64,000 nucleotides of DNA. It comes from Hemerocallis citrina (taxonomy: Eukaryota > Streptophyta > Magnoliopsida > Asparagales > Asphodelaceae). The stretch covers positions 177,750,504 to 177,814,503 of the forward strand of contig CM030368.1 in NCBI GenBank assembly GCA_017893485.1, written 5' to 3'. Position numbers and translations under genes: made by a program. The notes below the pieces were generated by a model that had not been told where the DNA came from, searched no databases, and saw nothing but the letters and a program-made list of their open reading frames with translations. Below, one piece after another: positions 33,335 to 45,018 of this stretch (positions within the stretch are counted from its first letter, which is position 1; every line of letters begins with the position of its first letter).

Positions 33335-34237
33335 CTCATCTTTGAAGAGTTTGGTCTAACTGGCTTGAAGAACTTTGAAGAGTTGGTCGGTCTTTGGAGC
33401 TTGGCTGAATTGGTTTCGTAGCTTGCAGTATGATCAAGTTCTTGCTTGTCTCTGAGAATTTGAATGGATCTGCAAACTTTCTTGAAGATGCTTCTCAAAA
33501 GACTTGGATCTTTGTGTGTGCTTGCATTGAGCACAGGCTTTGAGCGACTACTGAAATCTCTTATTTATTATCTGGTGTTTTTTGCTTTTGTCGATGCTGA
33601 TAATGCCAGAGATGATTGTTGGAGTTTGGCCAATCTTCGAAGCTTCGTCGAGTTGGTTTTTGGCCAAGTGAGGATTGGTTTTGAGTTCAAGCCAATCGAA
33701 GTTAGAAGCTTTTAGTCAAGTTGGACTCATTGCGGAACTTCGTTAAGCTTAGTTTGAAAATCTTGTGTTTTCGCCCGCCAAGCGTTTGTTGAGTGGTCTA
33801 CCGCATCGAATTGCTCTTTCGTCGACCAAACGTCGTGTCATTCTTTTTTTTTTATCGAAGATCTCATTGTCCATTTCGTTGAACACCTCTTTCATCGACC
33901 AAGCATTATATTATTCGCTTGTATTGTCGAGCGAGCATTTTATTGTTAAACGAGTGTTTCGTTGGTCTAGAAGCTGAGTATTTTGATCGTTAGATTTTCT
34001 GTATGGCTCATATGTAAAAGATTTGTTGTAGAGACAGACTGCGGACTTGCTGTTTGATCCCAGCAAGTTTGTTGAGGCAATCCTGAGATGGAGTTGAACG
34101 TTTGAACTTGCTATTTGTGCCCAGTAAGTTTGGAGAGGCAACTCTGTGATAGAGTTGGTCGTAGAGTTTGTAGTTTGACCCTGACAAATTTGGAGAGATG
34201 ACTCTGAGACATAGTTGAAAATAGAGCTAGTCGTTTG
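33335..34237. mobile_element. Internal remnant of element F, right of the B insertion
   Basis: This continues the sequence left of 3489 after removal of B. No protein domain is recognised. From about 34040 a diverged repeat of roughly 62 bp begins ('cttgctgtttgatcccagcaagtttg', 'cttgctatttgtgcccagtaagtttgg', and so on). It is interrupted at 34238 and resumes at 39527. Confidence 0.5.
34040..34237. repeat. Diverged ~62-bp tandem repeat, left part
   Basis: Units share 'gcccagtaagtttggagagg' and 'agttgaacgtttgaacttgc'. The array is split by the 34238-39526 insertion and continues at 39527-39710. Confidence 0.7.
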
Positions 34238-35196
34238 TGTAACACCCCGCAAAATTGAAAATGACAATTTTACCCTCATGTGTTACACACGTGTATTTTG
34301 TACCGTTATGAGTAATATCTGTAACGTATTTCAATACATATTTAGGATTTTAACTATTTATGTATTTCCCGTATTCTTAAAATCCTATTTGAGTCAACTC
34401 AAGTATTAAATTTTAGTATATATATTTTTACGTGTTTTATACGTATTATCGTCGCACGTATCGATTACGTATTTTCCACCGCTACGCGTAATATTTTCTA
34501 TATATTTAAATTATTTATTTTATGTATTCGAATTCATTTTATAAACGGAAATTCATTTTCTCCCTATTTTGATTAAAATATTTTATACGTGCGGTGCACG
34601 TGTTTTCGATGTACGTAGTGATTACGTTATGGAATATATATAAATAAATAAATAAATTTTATTTTCTTTATTTCAATTATCTTTAAATATTTTTTCGTTG
34701 AGAAAGTTGATTTCGTATTTTAAGGTTTTTACGGGTGACGCACGTATTTTCGGTGCACATATTTAAGCGTATTCTTTTGAAAATAACATTTTGAAATATG
34801 TGTGTGTTTATTTTATTTGTACATGAAAAAGTATAATTTTTAATTAAGTTAATTTTATATGCATATTATATATATAAACACATGTTTTAAATTAAATAAA
34901 AAAATAATTAATTTTGTGAAGTGTGTACGTGCAAGTGCAACGCACGTGCACGTGTTTTGGGCATGAGCAATTGGTGGCCAGCTGTTTGAGATCGAGGGAG
35001 AACAAATTTTTGAATTTATGAGTGGAGTTAGTGGTTTAAGTGGACAATTAGTTACAATAACCACCTAAATAAAATACTACTAGTACCCCCTAACTCCTTC
35101 ACTCTTCTCATATCTCCTTTCTTCTCATCTGTCAACATCCGAAACCAATCCAACCATGTCCACTGTGCTTCTCCACCTACTCACCATGCATATATA

Positions 35197-35784
35197 TCTA
35201 TATAATAAAACACAAAGAAAGCTATCAAGTGGCTCACATTCAATCCCCTCAAAATCAAAGGCCCAGATCTAACCACACAAAACACATTTTCCCTCCCAAA
35301 ATTTTAAATCCCAAAACCAAAATTTTCCCCCTAAAACTAAAAAAACTCATTACTTTATTACTATCTCTCTTTCTCTCCTCTCTCTTCACTTTTTTATATT
35401 TCTCTCTTTCTCTCTCTCCCTATCTCTCTCTCCTAGTTTTTTTATTTACTTGGAAATTTAGATTTTAAGATTTCAGATTTGTAAATTTTTAAAATTTTTA
35501 TGTTTTTTTATTGCACATGTTATACTGAAAATATCAAATATCTCTTCAACAATTAAATTTCATCATTTTTCACGCTTAAACCTCTAAGAAGTTAGATTTT
35601 ACACCCCATTTATAATTATTTTTTAACATATACTAATGGAAACACGGATTTTTATTTACAACTAATTATTGTCATACTATTCAAACTTGAGCTACATAAT
35701 TGTTGTTTTACTGTTTACAGGGCTTTTCGTGTTTTGTATCGTTTCGAAAACTTGTCGTAGGCACGTGCCCACGGGCAAATCTAG
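35197..35784 (+). mobile_element. Helitron-like non-autonomous element 1
   Basis: It begins TCTATATAATAAAACACAAAG after an A and ends with TGCCCACGGGCAAATCTAG followed by T. The 5' TC, the 3' CTAG, the short hairpin (TGCCC/GGGCA) about 6 bp before the end and the A|T insertion context fit the Helitron pattern. No Rep/helicase gene. Its right end is directly followed by element 2. Confidence 0.75.
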
Positions 35785-36341
35785 TCTATATAATAAAACA
35801 CAAAGAAATCTATCAAGAGGCTCTCCTTCAATTCCCCCAAAAATCAAAGGCCCAGATCTGACCTCACAAAACATATTCCCCCCCCCCCCCCCCCCCCCCC
35901 CCCGCAAAAATTTCCCCCCAAAACTCAAATTCAAATCCACAATCCAAAACAACTCCTATATTTATTTAATTATTTTTTTTCTCTCTCTCTCTCCCTCCCT
36001 CTTCTATTTAAAAAATTAAGAACATAAAAATTTTTAAAATTTTAAAAATTTTTGAAATTTTAAAAATTTTTGAAATTTTAAAAATTTTTGAAAATTAAAA
36101 AATTAAAAAACTAAAAAACTAAAAAATTTAAAATTTTAAAAATTTAAAAACTTTAAAAATAATACAAAAAAAAATCAAAAAAATCATATAATATGTTTTT
36201 TATTGGACCCCCAAAAGTTTCTCATATAATATGTTTGCTATTTCAATTAATTTGCTAGACCTACAAAACTATTTTATGTGATCAAACAAGATGCACCGTT
36301 CCGAAGACGTGCCGTAGGCACGTGTCAACGGGCAAATCTAG
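35785..36341 (+). mobile_element. Helitron-like non-autonomous element 2, in tandem with element 1
   Basis: It begins TCTATATAATAAAACACAAAG and ends CAACGGGCAAATCTAG followed by T. Its first 80 bp and last 45 bp closely match element 1; the middle differs. It contains an uninterrupted C tract at about 35879-35902 and A/T-rich low-complexity sequence (36020-36180). The hairpin arm is altered (TGTCA against GGGCA). Confidence 0.72.
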
Positions 36342-36553
36342 TACATATATATCCTATAAGCTATTCATTATAGGTATATATATAGACATATGTAGATACA
36401 CATATATAATTAAAAGTGTACTCTGGTTGGTCACTGTTCATGATGAAGTGCTCCCTGTTACTATGCCGAAATCAACCTCCAGCAATCCCCTTTTTTGCTT
36501 TCTCCACCTACTCACCTTTATGCACCTATAGTACTATATACATACTAGTATCA

Positions 36554-36640
36554 TACACGTGCACACGTGCACGTGGAAAAAATTGAAGGGATAATACACG
36601 TGCACACGTGCACGGGAAAAAATTGAAGGGATAATGAAAA
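36554..36640. repeat. Two ~41-bp tandem repeats with a palindromic core
   Basis: 'acacgtgcacacgtgcacg' followed by 'ggaaaaaattgaagggataat' occurs twice, at 36554 and 36595. From 36642 to 39526 only AT-rich LTR sequence is seen, apart from the two GGTTCRA motifs at 37759 and 37934. Confidence 0.7.
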
Positions 36641-39526
36641 GGGTAAAAAGAAAATAATTTCCAAACTGATCCACTGTGGAAAATATTTACCAAACTGGTC
36701 CACTTTCGAAAATATTTGCCAAAGTTAGTCCATAACTGGTCCACTTTCGAAACTATTTGGGTTGAGGACAAATTACACTAAGGTGTTCTCCCATTATAGT
36801 AGTAGAGATATATATAGATATGCATATGTACACCTATGTAGATATACATATATATACATATATGAGAAGGAGTTTCTTGTTGCTTAGCTGAAGATGGGAG
36901 GGTGCTGTCCTTGCTTGGCCGAATTGGAGATGGGGTGATTCTCTTTGTGCACGGATTTCGAGGAAACAAATTGGAACTTCTCTTGGAGTTTATTTCTAGG
37001 AGTTCATTTGAGTAAATCAATATTTCTTGGATGGGTGTTTCTAAAATTCTTTCTAAATTAGGAGTATGATGCATGCTAGTGATAAATGATTTATTTGTTA
37101 AATTTTAATTGGTATGATGAAAGTAGATTGCATGCTAGCTAGTTGATGTAGAATTTAATTATTAGATTTTGATTAGTATGGTAGATGTGAATTGCTTAAT
37201 TTATTCTCTGAAATTTGTCATGATGCTATATTAATATATTTGCATGCTAGAATACATGAAAATTGATTAATCTTGATTGTATGAATAATTGATGCGTGGT
37301 AGAATATTTCCTATTATAGTCAAAATAATGCAATATGTATGAAAAAGGATATTTTGATGCTAATGTGATAAAGAATTAATCTCATTAACATATATTTTAT
37401 GAGTATAGAAATTTTTATGAAGAAGTTTTTGATGAAAAACAACACTTTATTTGAAAATTGATTATATGTGTTTGTAATACAATTTGGGAGGAAGTCTTTG
37501 TTACATTGTCAAAAAGAGAATTTTACAAAGTTTAAATGAATACTGTAATTTTTGAAAGAAAATGTTCTGGAAAAGACTTAAGTTTTTGAATGAGTACAAA
37601 TCAATTGAAAAATTGAGTTTATTAAAGGAAAATTAATTACAGTACAGTATAAGCAAAAAGTATTTAACTCATTTCATATCAGTTAGTCACTCAAGACCAT
37701 TTGGTCTTCAGGCGCGCTTTCGGTTCGTTACTGTAGCAGAGCGGAAACTTGGGTCTTGGGTTCGAGTCTTGTTAGAGACTCTGTTTTATTAATTTTCGAT
37801 TTTATATAATTCGCCGACAGTATAAACATAACTATAATTCGAGTCCATAGTATATTAGTTAGTCACTCTTGACGAACCGGTCTTCGGGTGCACTTTAAAT
37901 CTGTTACTGTTCACAGGCGGGGGTTTGGCTCTGGGTTCGAATCTGGCCCTTGCCGCTTTGTTTTTCTTTTTTTGGTTTTTTTGATATTTTGAGTTTTTAA
38001 GTGAAATAAAAATTGGAAAAAAATTCTCTTATTCTTCTAAAATTGTTTAGACTTTATAAAAATTATTTCTACAATATTTTGATATATTTTGTGAAAATGG
38101 AAAGGGGGTTTTACATTAACTAGTGTTGAAGAACTCGAATTTATCGATTAAAAGAATTAGAAGTGATTTTTATATTAAAAATTGTGACTCTTGTTTAATT
38201 TAAGAGAAATGAAAGTTTGGAATGCATTTACAGTCTTCTTAATGAGATTTTATGATTATTATACTTGATTAAGATTATTGGAATTGTATACAATGCTATA
38301 TGTGATTAAATTGATAAAAGAGGTTAAATTGAATTATTTCATGTTATGAGGCTATAAAGAAATGTTTTTCTTTGAGAAAGAGTTTATGAATAAAGGAACT
38401 GAACTATTATTTTGAGATTGAATGTAACATTTTGTTGATCTCTAGAAATAGTTGTTGGAATCTAGAGGCTAGGCGAAACCCTGGTGACCGGCAGTTTTTA
38501 TTACTGAATTTAAGAGCTAACCAGTGTGGGTTGAGCATCTCTTGAGAAGTAGACAGGTTGGACTGACTGTCTCTTTTGTTTGGTTTAAGTCCGGTAAGGT
38601 AAGCTAGTTCTAGGTTGTGATGATTTTCTTTTAAACAAACTAAATATCTAAGGACTACACTATAGTGAAGATGTGATGAAAGTAAGAGAAAAACACAAGT
38701 AAGAAGGCATCGAATCTACGGTGTGAGAGTATTTCACAGGCTACCTGCATCATGTCATGGCGTGGAGAAATCTCCGGAATTATCGGGACCGTGGTGATGC
38801 TTATGAGGTATTTGGTGACTACGTAGTGCTATCGTTCCATGACGGAGGTGAATTGTCCATAGGCTCTGCATGATGCGTCATGTCATGACATGGGATTCCC
38901 CTCCAGGCTATTTGGGCATGGGCCCGTAACTCATAGGATATCTAGGATACTTACCGTAGTTACGGTAGTAATTAAACTCATAACGAGGGATTCAACCCTA
39001 CAAGATGAAGAACGGTTAAGGGCTTTCCCTCTGGCCTATGTAGTATGGGATGCATAAAATCCGAACAAGTGTGCATTAGTGTCATTTAATATAAATAACT
39101 GTATTAAGGATTAAGTGCACAACACCCACGACATCAATAGGATAGTCCCTATTTAGCTTTGTTTTGTGATCAAGTTTGTGTTTGTTAAAGTATTTAAGAA
39201 TCGTTATACTTTCGGCATAGCGAGGATGACCGTGTATAATATTTCGTCGGTTGTAAGTAACTGACATGCCCATAGTTTCATATGCAGGACTTGGAATTTA
39301 CAAGAAGATATAAAGATGAATTTGTTGCTGATGATTACTTAAATGCTAAAATTGCTACAATTGTACATTTATCATTGTTATATTTTATTTATTCCGCTGT
39401 GTGTTGATGTAAAAAAAACTCTGTTCTAAATAAAAGTTTTAAATTCCTTGTAAAATTGTACGAAGTGAAGTGTAAAGATCTTGTGGAACTTCGAATTCAG
39501 GCTTATTTAGAATTTGGGGTATTACA

Positions 39527-39710
39527 ATTTAGTCCCGAAAAGTTTGGAGAGGCAACTATGTGGCAGAGTTGGATGTAGAGCTTACTATTTGCACCCAGTA
39601 AGTTTGCAAAACAACCATGAGACGAAGCTGAACGTTTGAACTTGTTGCTTGTTCCCAACTAGTTTGTAGGGATCACTCTTGCCATTTGTGCCCGGCAAGT
39701 GAGTAGATGA
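39527..39710. repeat. Diverged ~62-bp tandem repeat, right part
   Basis: 'agtttggagaggcaactatg', 'cttactatttgcacccagtaag', 'cttgttgcttgttcccaact' and 'ccatttgtgcccggcaag' continue the array that stops at 34237. Confidence 0.7.
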
Positions 39711-40892
39711 TGGAATAATTTGCAAGCGCAGAAAATTGCAACAAGTACTGTAGTTTAAAATAAAAGAGTGTCGAACCCACAATGACTAATTATATTATTA
39801 AGTACCAAAATTCACTAGATTAACTGTTATTTGGAAAATCAAAAATATGGTAAAACTAGAAACTAAATTAAACAAAACTAAAGTAAAAACTAAACTAATT
39901 AAAAAGAACGAAATCTAAAATTTTATGGTTTGTTGATAGCAAAACTAGTTCTAGGGCTTTCGGTTTCACCTAGCTAATCCGACACAATTTATAATTCCAT
40001 GAAAGTAAAAACTCTATTTTTCTAAGTTGTAGACCAAAATCTCCTAATTATTTATTGTCTTCTCTCAAATAACACCAAACATATCCCCAACTAACATTTC
40101 ATCATATCTCCATGAAAATTTAATTAATTGAAGAGTCATTAAGTTCTATGGATTTTCTCAACGGTCACATTAATCGCTGTAAATTATCTCTAATTTTGCT
40201 CAATCAATAATGTTCAATTTTATAGTTCTAAATCACAAGTTATCTCTCGGCATCCCCATAATTCAATAATTCAAACAATAGTTGGTCAAACAATTGCACG
40301 CATTAAGATCACAAATTAAACACACAACCATGAAAAATAGAAGAACTAAATAACATGAAATTCAAATTGTGTTCTCAAAACTATGCTACATCGAAGCACT
40401 AGAAAAATAAAATTAGTTCATGATAAATTTGCAACTAACAAGCATAGTATTGGATTGCATAATGAAAAGTAGAATAAAAGAAAGAACTCTTGACGATCTT
40501 GACGAAAGCTATGACTCTTGTTCTCCAATGGTGTGATGAGTCGTCTCCTCCAATTCATTTAGCCTCCAAGATATTTCTCTTTCTTAGTGTTCACATTAGC
40601 ATCTATATATAGCCCCCAAAGAAACCTTATAAAATACATATAAAAATACAACTCATTGGACCGGATACCCGCACTTAAATTATAACATCAGCCCCATCAT
40701 GGTCGACTACAAATTTCGGTCGGTCGACTGTGATGTTTTTTTCTCCAAACAGTAGGTTCAACAGTCGACTGTCCACTTGCTGTTTTAAAGTAATTAATTG
40801 ATATATTTGACTATTTTGACTATTTTGTGAAACTTGGTATGAAAAGATTAAATTTTCTAGCTTATAAATTTGATTAAAGGATCTTGCATCAC
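39711..40892. other. Unclassified AT-rich repeat-like sequence
   Basis: No coding potential. It contains 'gagtgtcgaacccacaatga' and 'gggctttcggtttcacctag', phrases I associate with a widespread but unnamed class of plant repeats; this is impression only. I found no clear ends. Confidence 0.35.
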
Positions 40893-43800
40893 TGTAACCC
40901 CTATTGCTCATTTTTTTTATTTTTAATTATTTTTAATAAAATTCATGGTTATTTTATTTATTGCAAATTTTATTGATTTTCGTCTCTTTTGTATTGTGTG
41001 TTGTTCTTCTCTCTCTTGTGATTCATTTTGCATTGATTCAACTTTTTATTCTCATTTATTTGACCTACAATTTGTTCTTAATCTCGTCTGTCGTTTAAAC
41101 CCATTTTATGTCCTATTTGTCTCTTATTGGATTCTTTTCTTCCTATTGGATACTACCCAGATCTCCCAAATCCATAATGTCTCCATATTATCACCCTAAT
41201 TGTACCCTAACCCTAATTACCAAACCTTAATCATATTCTCTCTCTCTCCCTCACCTCAGCCGTCACCACCTACCCCCAATCCTCCCGTACCTTTTCGCTG
41301 TCGTCGTCTCTGATCTCTGATGTCGGCAGACCCTAACCCCCCGACCATCGATCACCCTCTCCTCTTCCTCTCTTCCCCGTGCCCCCACCATCCCTGTCGT
41401 GCAGTGACACCCCTGGCGTCGCTCCGATCTTCGCTGCTTTCGTCTTGTCCTCGAGCAGCCGTGACACCCCAGCCCCTAGCCGCCGTCGACTTCCTAGTGG
41501 TTGCTGACCGCCACTCTTGCTGTTCGGTTACTGCTGTCTCTTTGTGTGTGTGTGCACGTGCGTCTTGTGCACTGTTACGGGTGGTATGACTTCTCGTCTC
41601 TTTGTTCATTGTGTTCATTGTTCGGGATCTGTTGTCGTTATTCTAATCTTCATCTTCGTTTCCGTCGTCTTCATAACAAGCAAGTAGCTTGTATGTGTCC
41701 TTTTTTTCACAAAAGTTAAATGCCGTAAGTAGTCTAGTATTAAAATGTTTGTACTCTCATGATGATTCTATCTTGTTAGTTTAACCGTTGACATCATCTT
41801 TTGATCATGAGTAGTTACAATAGTTGACACCCGTTGCATGAAAACAATATATAGATTTGATGACATCTTGATTGTATGTTGTTGTGACACACCGTATGTC
41901 GTAGATGACTGTTACGTGGATGTTTGTTGGATGTATTATCTCATTATAGACTATTTGTACACATGCCATGCTGATTTGAGTAACCCACATATACCATGCT
42001 TTGTATGACATCTTAGAATGGACCGTTTGTAATTAAGTTGTTTGATAAAATGCATAAAAGAACTTTTATTTCACTGCTGTCCTATTTTTGTACAGTAATT
42101 TCGACCATGTTAACACTAGTAAAATAAATAACTTTGTGAACATGATTTGTACCCTTTATTTTCTAGTTTGCAGAACTTTCGAAGGATCTGAATTCCGATT
42201 TTTGATGCATGAGTTATTGTTGTTTTACTGTAGACATATCGTATATTCCAGATTCTGAACTATATGTATTCTGTATGAAATAATATTTTAAACAGGTATT
42301 AAAAGTAGAATTTGAACCCTATATTTTGCTGAGTATGTTTAGACATGACTGGGATCAATCACTATTTTTTTGTGGAATTAATTAATGACTTTTATATCTT
42401 ATTTCATACTTGTGAATCATTTCGATATATTTCTAAGCTGCATGTTGTTCAGTAAAAAAAATATGTTTTCAACCTGATTCTATTCATTTTTGATGAAAAC
42501 TTTGTGAATAAGAACTATAGCCCGATTTGTCTATTTTATCATCCTTTTGACGGATCTGGATTTCGAATTACATTTTATGAATTATCTCTGTTTTGGTACT
42601 GCTGTGTCTGAACTTTCAGAATTGAGATTTTGTTGCATTACTCTATTTTCCCAATTTTATTGACTATACTATGTGTGATATAAATTCATGAAATTTTATA
42701 TTTTGAGACTAGATATGTTAGGGAATATTCCAGATTTTTATTAGATTTAATTATGATGATTTTAAACTCTTTTTATGCTTATAAACAAGATTTTGCATTT
42801 TCTGGCTGAACATAACTTCTGTATTAAACGCTGTTTTCAACGCTGCTTCTGTGGCTGATGTACAACTTATATATATGTGCTGGAATCGGCAAAGAGTCTA
42901 GTTTCTAGATTTTCTGACGGATCTAGATTTGCTATTCTGTAGCAACGGAAATCTCATATTTGGTACAGTAGTGTCTTACTGTCCAGAACTGGAAGTTTCG
43001 TTGTTTTGACGGTTGTGAGTTGTTTTGTCACTCGTTTGTGTTTCCTAATTCATATTAGAATTATCCTTTGTTCTTTCCATGTATTTAGCATGTTTGTATT
43101 CGTTCACACATATTTATTAATAATGAAAAATAATCAAGCCGAGGTTTTTAAGGGAAAGATTGAGTAGTGGACAATATAGAAATGCATATTCAGAAGGGAA
43201 CTCATTTTCCCCACTGTTTACTGTGGTACTTACTGTTTGTCTCTGGATGCATGAGGGCATGATCCATGATACTGTTTGATGTTGATGTTACTGTTACTGT
43301 TTGTCTAAATATACTGCCCTATAAAAGTTCCACTATGAAATCTTAAAACGAAACTGTTTGATGTAGAAACCATGTGGTAAAATCTGGGACGCATGAAATG
43401 CTACCTAGATAGTAATAAACATTCGACATAAGAACAACTGTTTCACTGTCACATCCTGTTACTATTACTATTGATTTACTGTCACTGTTGATTTATTGTT
43501 ACTGTTGACTTCACTATCACTATTATACTCTTACTATTATTCCGCTGTTTACTGTCATCTGTAGACTGTTTTAATTGCTGCTTTCTCCATGTCAGTATTT
43601 CCTATTTAGTGTAGTTTTTTCCTTCCATTTTCCTACTTGTACTGCTTGTGGCCCGGAACTTACATCTAACGGGCGTTATGTTTTCCTGTCTTCCTATTTT
43701 CCTTGTAATTATCATATAAGCAGGTTTTGCTGATCAATTGCCTACTGGAGTTTGTGAGCAAAAGTTTTGAGCTGCGCATTGAAAAATTTGCTAAAATGTT

Positions 43801-44084
43801 TTGATGAACTATTTTATATTCATGAACTATATTGAGACTTGTATTTGGGCTTATAGTCCCAGGATTATGTTTTGTTTCAGATCTCGTATTTGTTGGTATA
43901 TTAATTATTGTTGTAATAAATACCGTTGAGTTATAATTGTTTTTGCATGCGTGGTCGAGTATGTTGCGATATTTATTGTTGTGATGAGTCAAGCAGATCC
44001 GTACAGCTTATGGATAGTAAAAACTATCCGTTGGGCTCAGTCACGTACCATATTCCATATTCCGTTGGGAAGAGGGGCGTGAAA
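40893..44084. mobile_element. E2: 3.2-kb solo-LTR-like insertion, relative of E1
   Basis: It starts TGTAACCCC and ends near GGGGCGTGAAA, with flanks ATCAC and ATAAC (4 of 5 match). The order follows E1: a GC/CT-rich block (41220-41660), AT-rich sequence, 'aagccgaggtttttaaggga' (E1: 'aagccggggtataaggga'), 'gcggcccg'-like text near 43650 and 'cagcttatggat' near the end. No retroelement proteins. The last base pair has drifted from CA to AA. Confidence 0.75.
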
Positions 44085-44407
44085 ATAACGTTATATTTGT
44101 TTAGATATTAATATTGATCTAAAGAGGCTTATGCAGTTGCTATATAGATGAAATTTTGGACATCATTGATGTATAAGGTGTGTTAAAATTTACATATATT
44201 AAATTCGAGTTGATTGGGGGTTGAGCATAGCATGTATAACCGTGCAAAGAATCAATTTTTAACAATCGAGGGTTGGGGGTTTGGGGTTGAACAGCCCCCG
44301 GGTTTGCACAGTGCAATTTGAAGGGTTTGGTTGTCCTTCTTGTGAGGCTCAGGTTTTGTTGTGGCATGGGGTTTTGGTGTGTGCTAGAATTTTTTATATA
44401 TGGACAT
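44085..44407. other. Spacer between E2 and element D
   Basis: AT-rich, then a G/T-rich stretch with 'ggttgggggtttggggttg'. No gene or repeat ends seen. Confidence 0.4.
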
Positions 44408-44997
44408 TGATATGGCTAAAAATAGGGTTAAATCGGGATCGTCCAAATCGGGCACGAATCTTAAAGCCTAGAGATAAAATGGTAATTTCACCTACTAACG
44501 GGTCTGAAATGGGTACTGGATCTCCTCCCCAAAAATCCAATAACCCATGAACGGATCCACCTCAACAGGGTGTGGGTTGCAACCCGCAGCAAACCCGGTC
44601 CAGCAGGATAAGATTAGGGTTTCTGATTAATCCAAATCAACGGCCCTGATTCATATCTATCCTTTCACTGGGAATTAGGGATTACATTCCTTATCTAACC
44701 ACAGGGATTACATTCCTAATTTGACCCCAACGGAGGCTATAAATACCCCCCATCCATCTCCATTAAGAGGTAATCAATCTTTTACCCGTTTACGCTCTTT
44801 CATAATCTTCCTGATTACTGACTTGAGCGTCGGAGGGTGCATCGCCGGGATCAACCCCGGTGTCTTACACTTTTTGTAGGTGAACGGCGGGAGTCAGCGG
44901 TCAGACTCTAGCGGAACAGGTTCGGGTTTGTTATTCAGGTTTTCCAAGAATCCACAAATACTATCTGTTTGCCCCCACAACAGATTTAGCGGTAACA
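44408..44997 (+). repeat. Element D 5' LTR
   Basis: Near-copy of 62241-62830. TATA box TATAAATA at 44738-44745. Confidence 0.95.
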
Positions 44998-44999
44998 GA

Positions 45000-45018
45000 T
45001 TAGCGCCGTCTGTGGGAA
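45000..45018 (+). other. Element D primer binding site
   Basis: TTAGCGCCGTCTGTGGGAA, two bases after the LTR end. It has one change (A for G) from the B site. Confidence 0.75.

Larger units (their letters stand above)
34238..39526 (+). mobile_element. 5.3-kb LTR-like insertion with chromovirus-type ends
   Basis: It starts TGTAACACCCC and ends GGGGTATTACA, a near-perfect inverted repeat. The flanks are GTTTG and ATTTA, matching at only three of five positions, so the duplication is eroded or misplaced. No gag or pol frame exists. The end carries 'aataaaagttttaaattcc', matched in the 49989-55055 insertion ('aataaaaagttttaaattc'). Two Helitron-like elements lie inside. The best reading is a solo LTR of a Tekay/Del-type chromovirus, about 4.1 kb before the Helitron insertions. 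Confidence 0.7.

Noticed and set aside
37745..37780. tRNA gene suggested by GGTTCGAGTC
   Set aside because: No cloverleaf or convincing A box around it; the same holds near 37934, 54340 and 54408.
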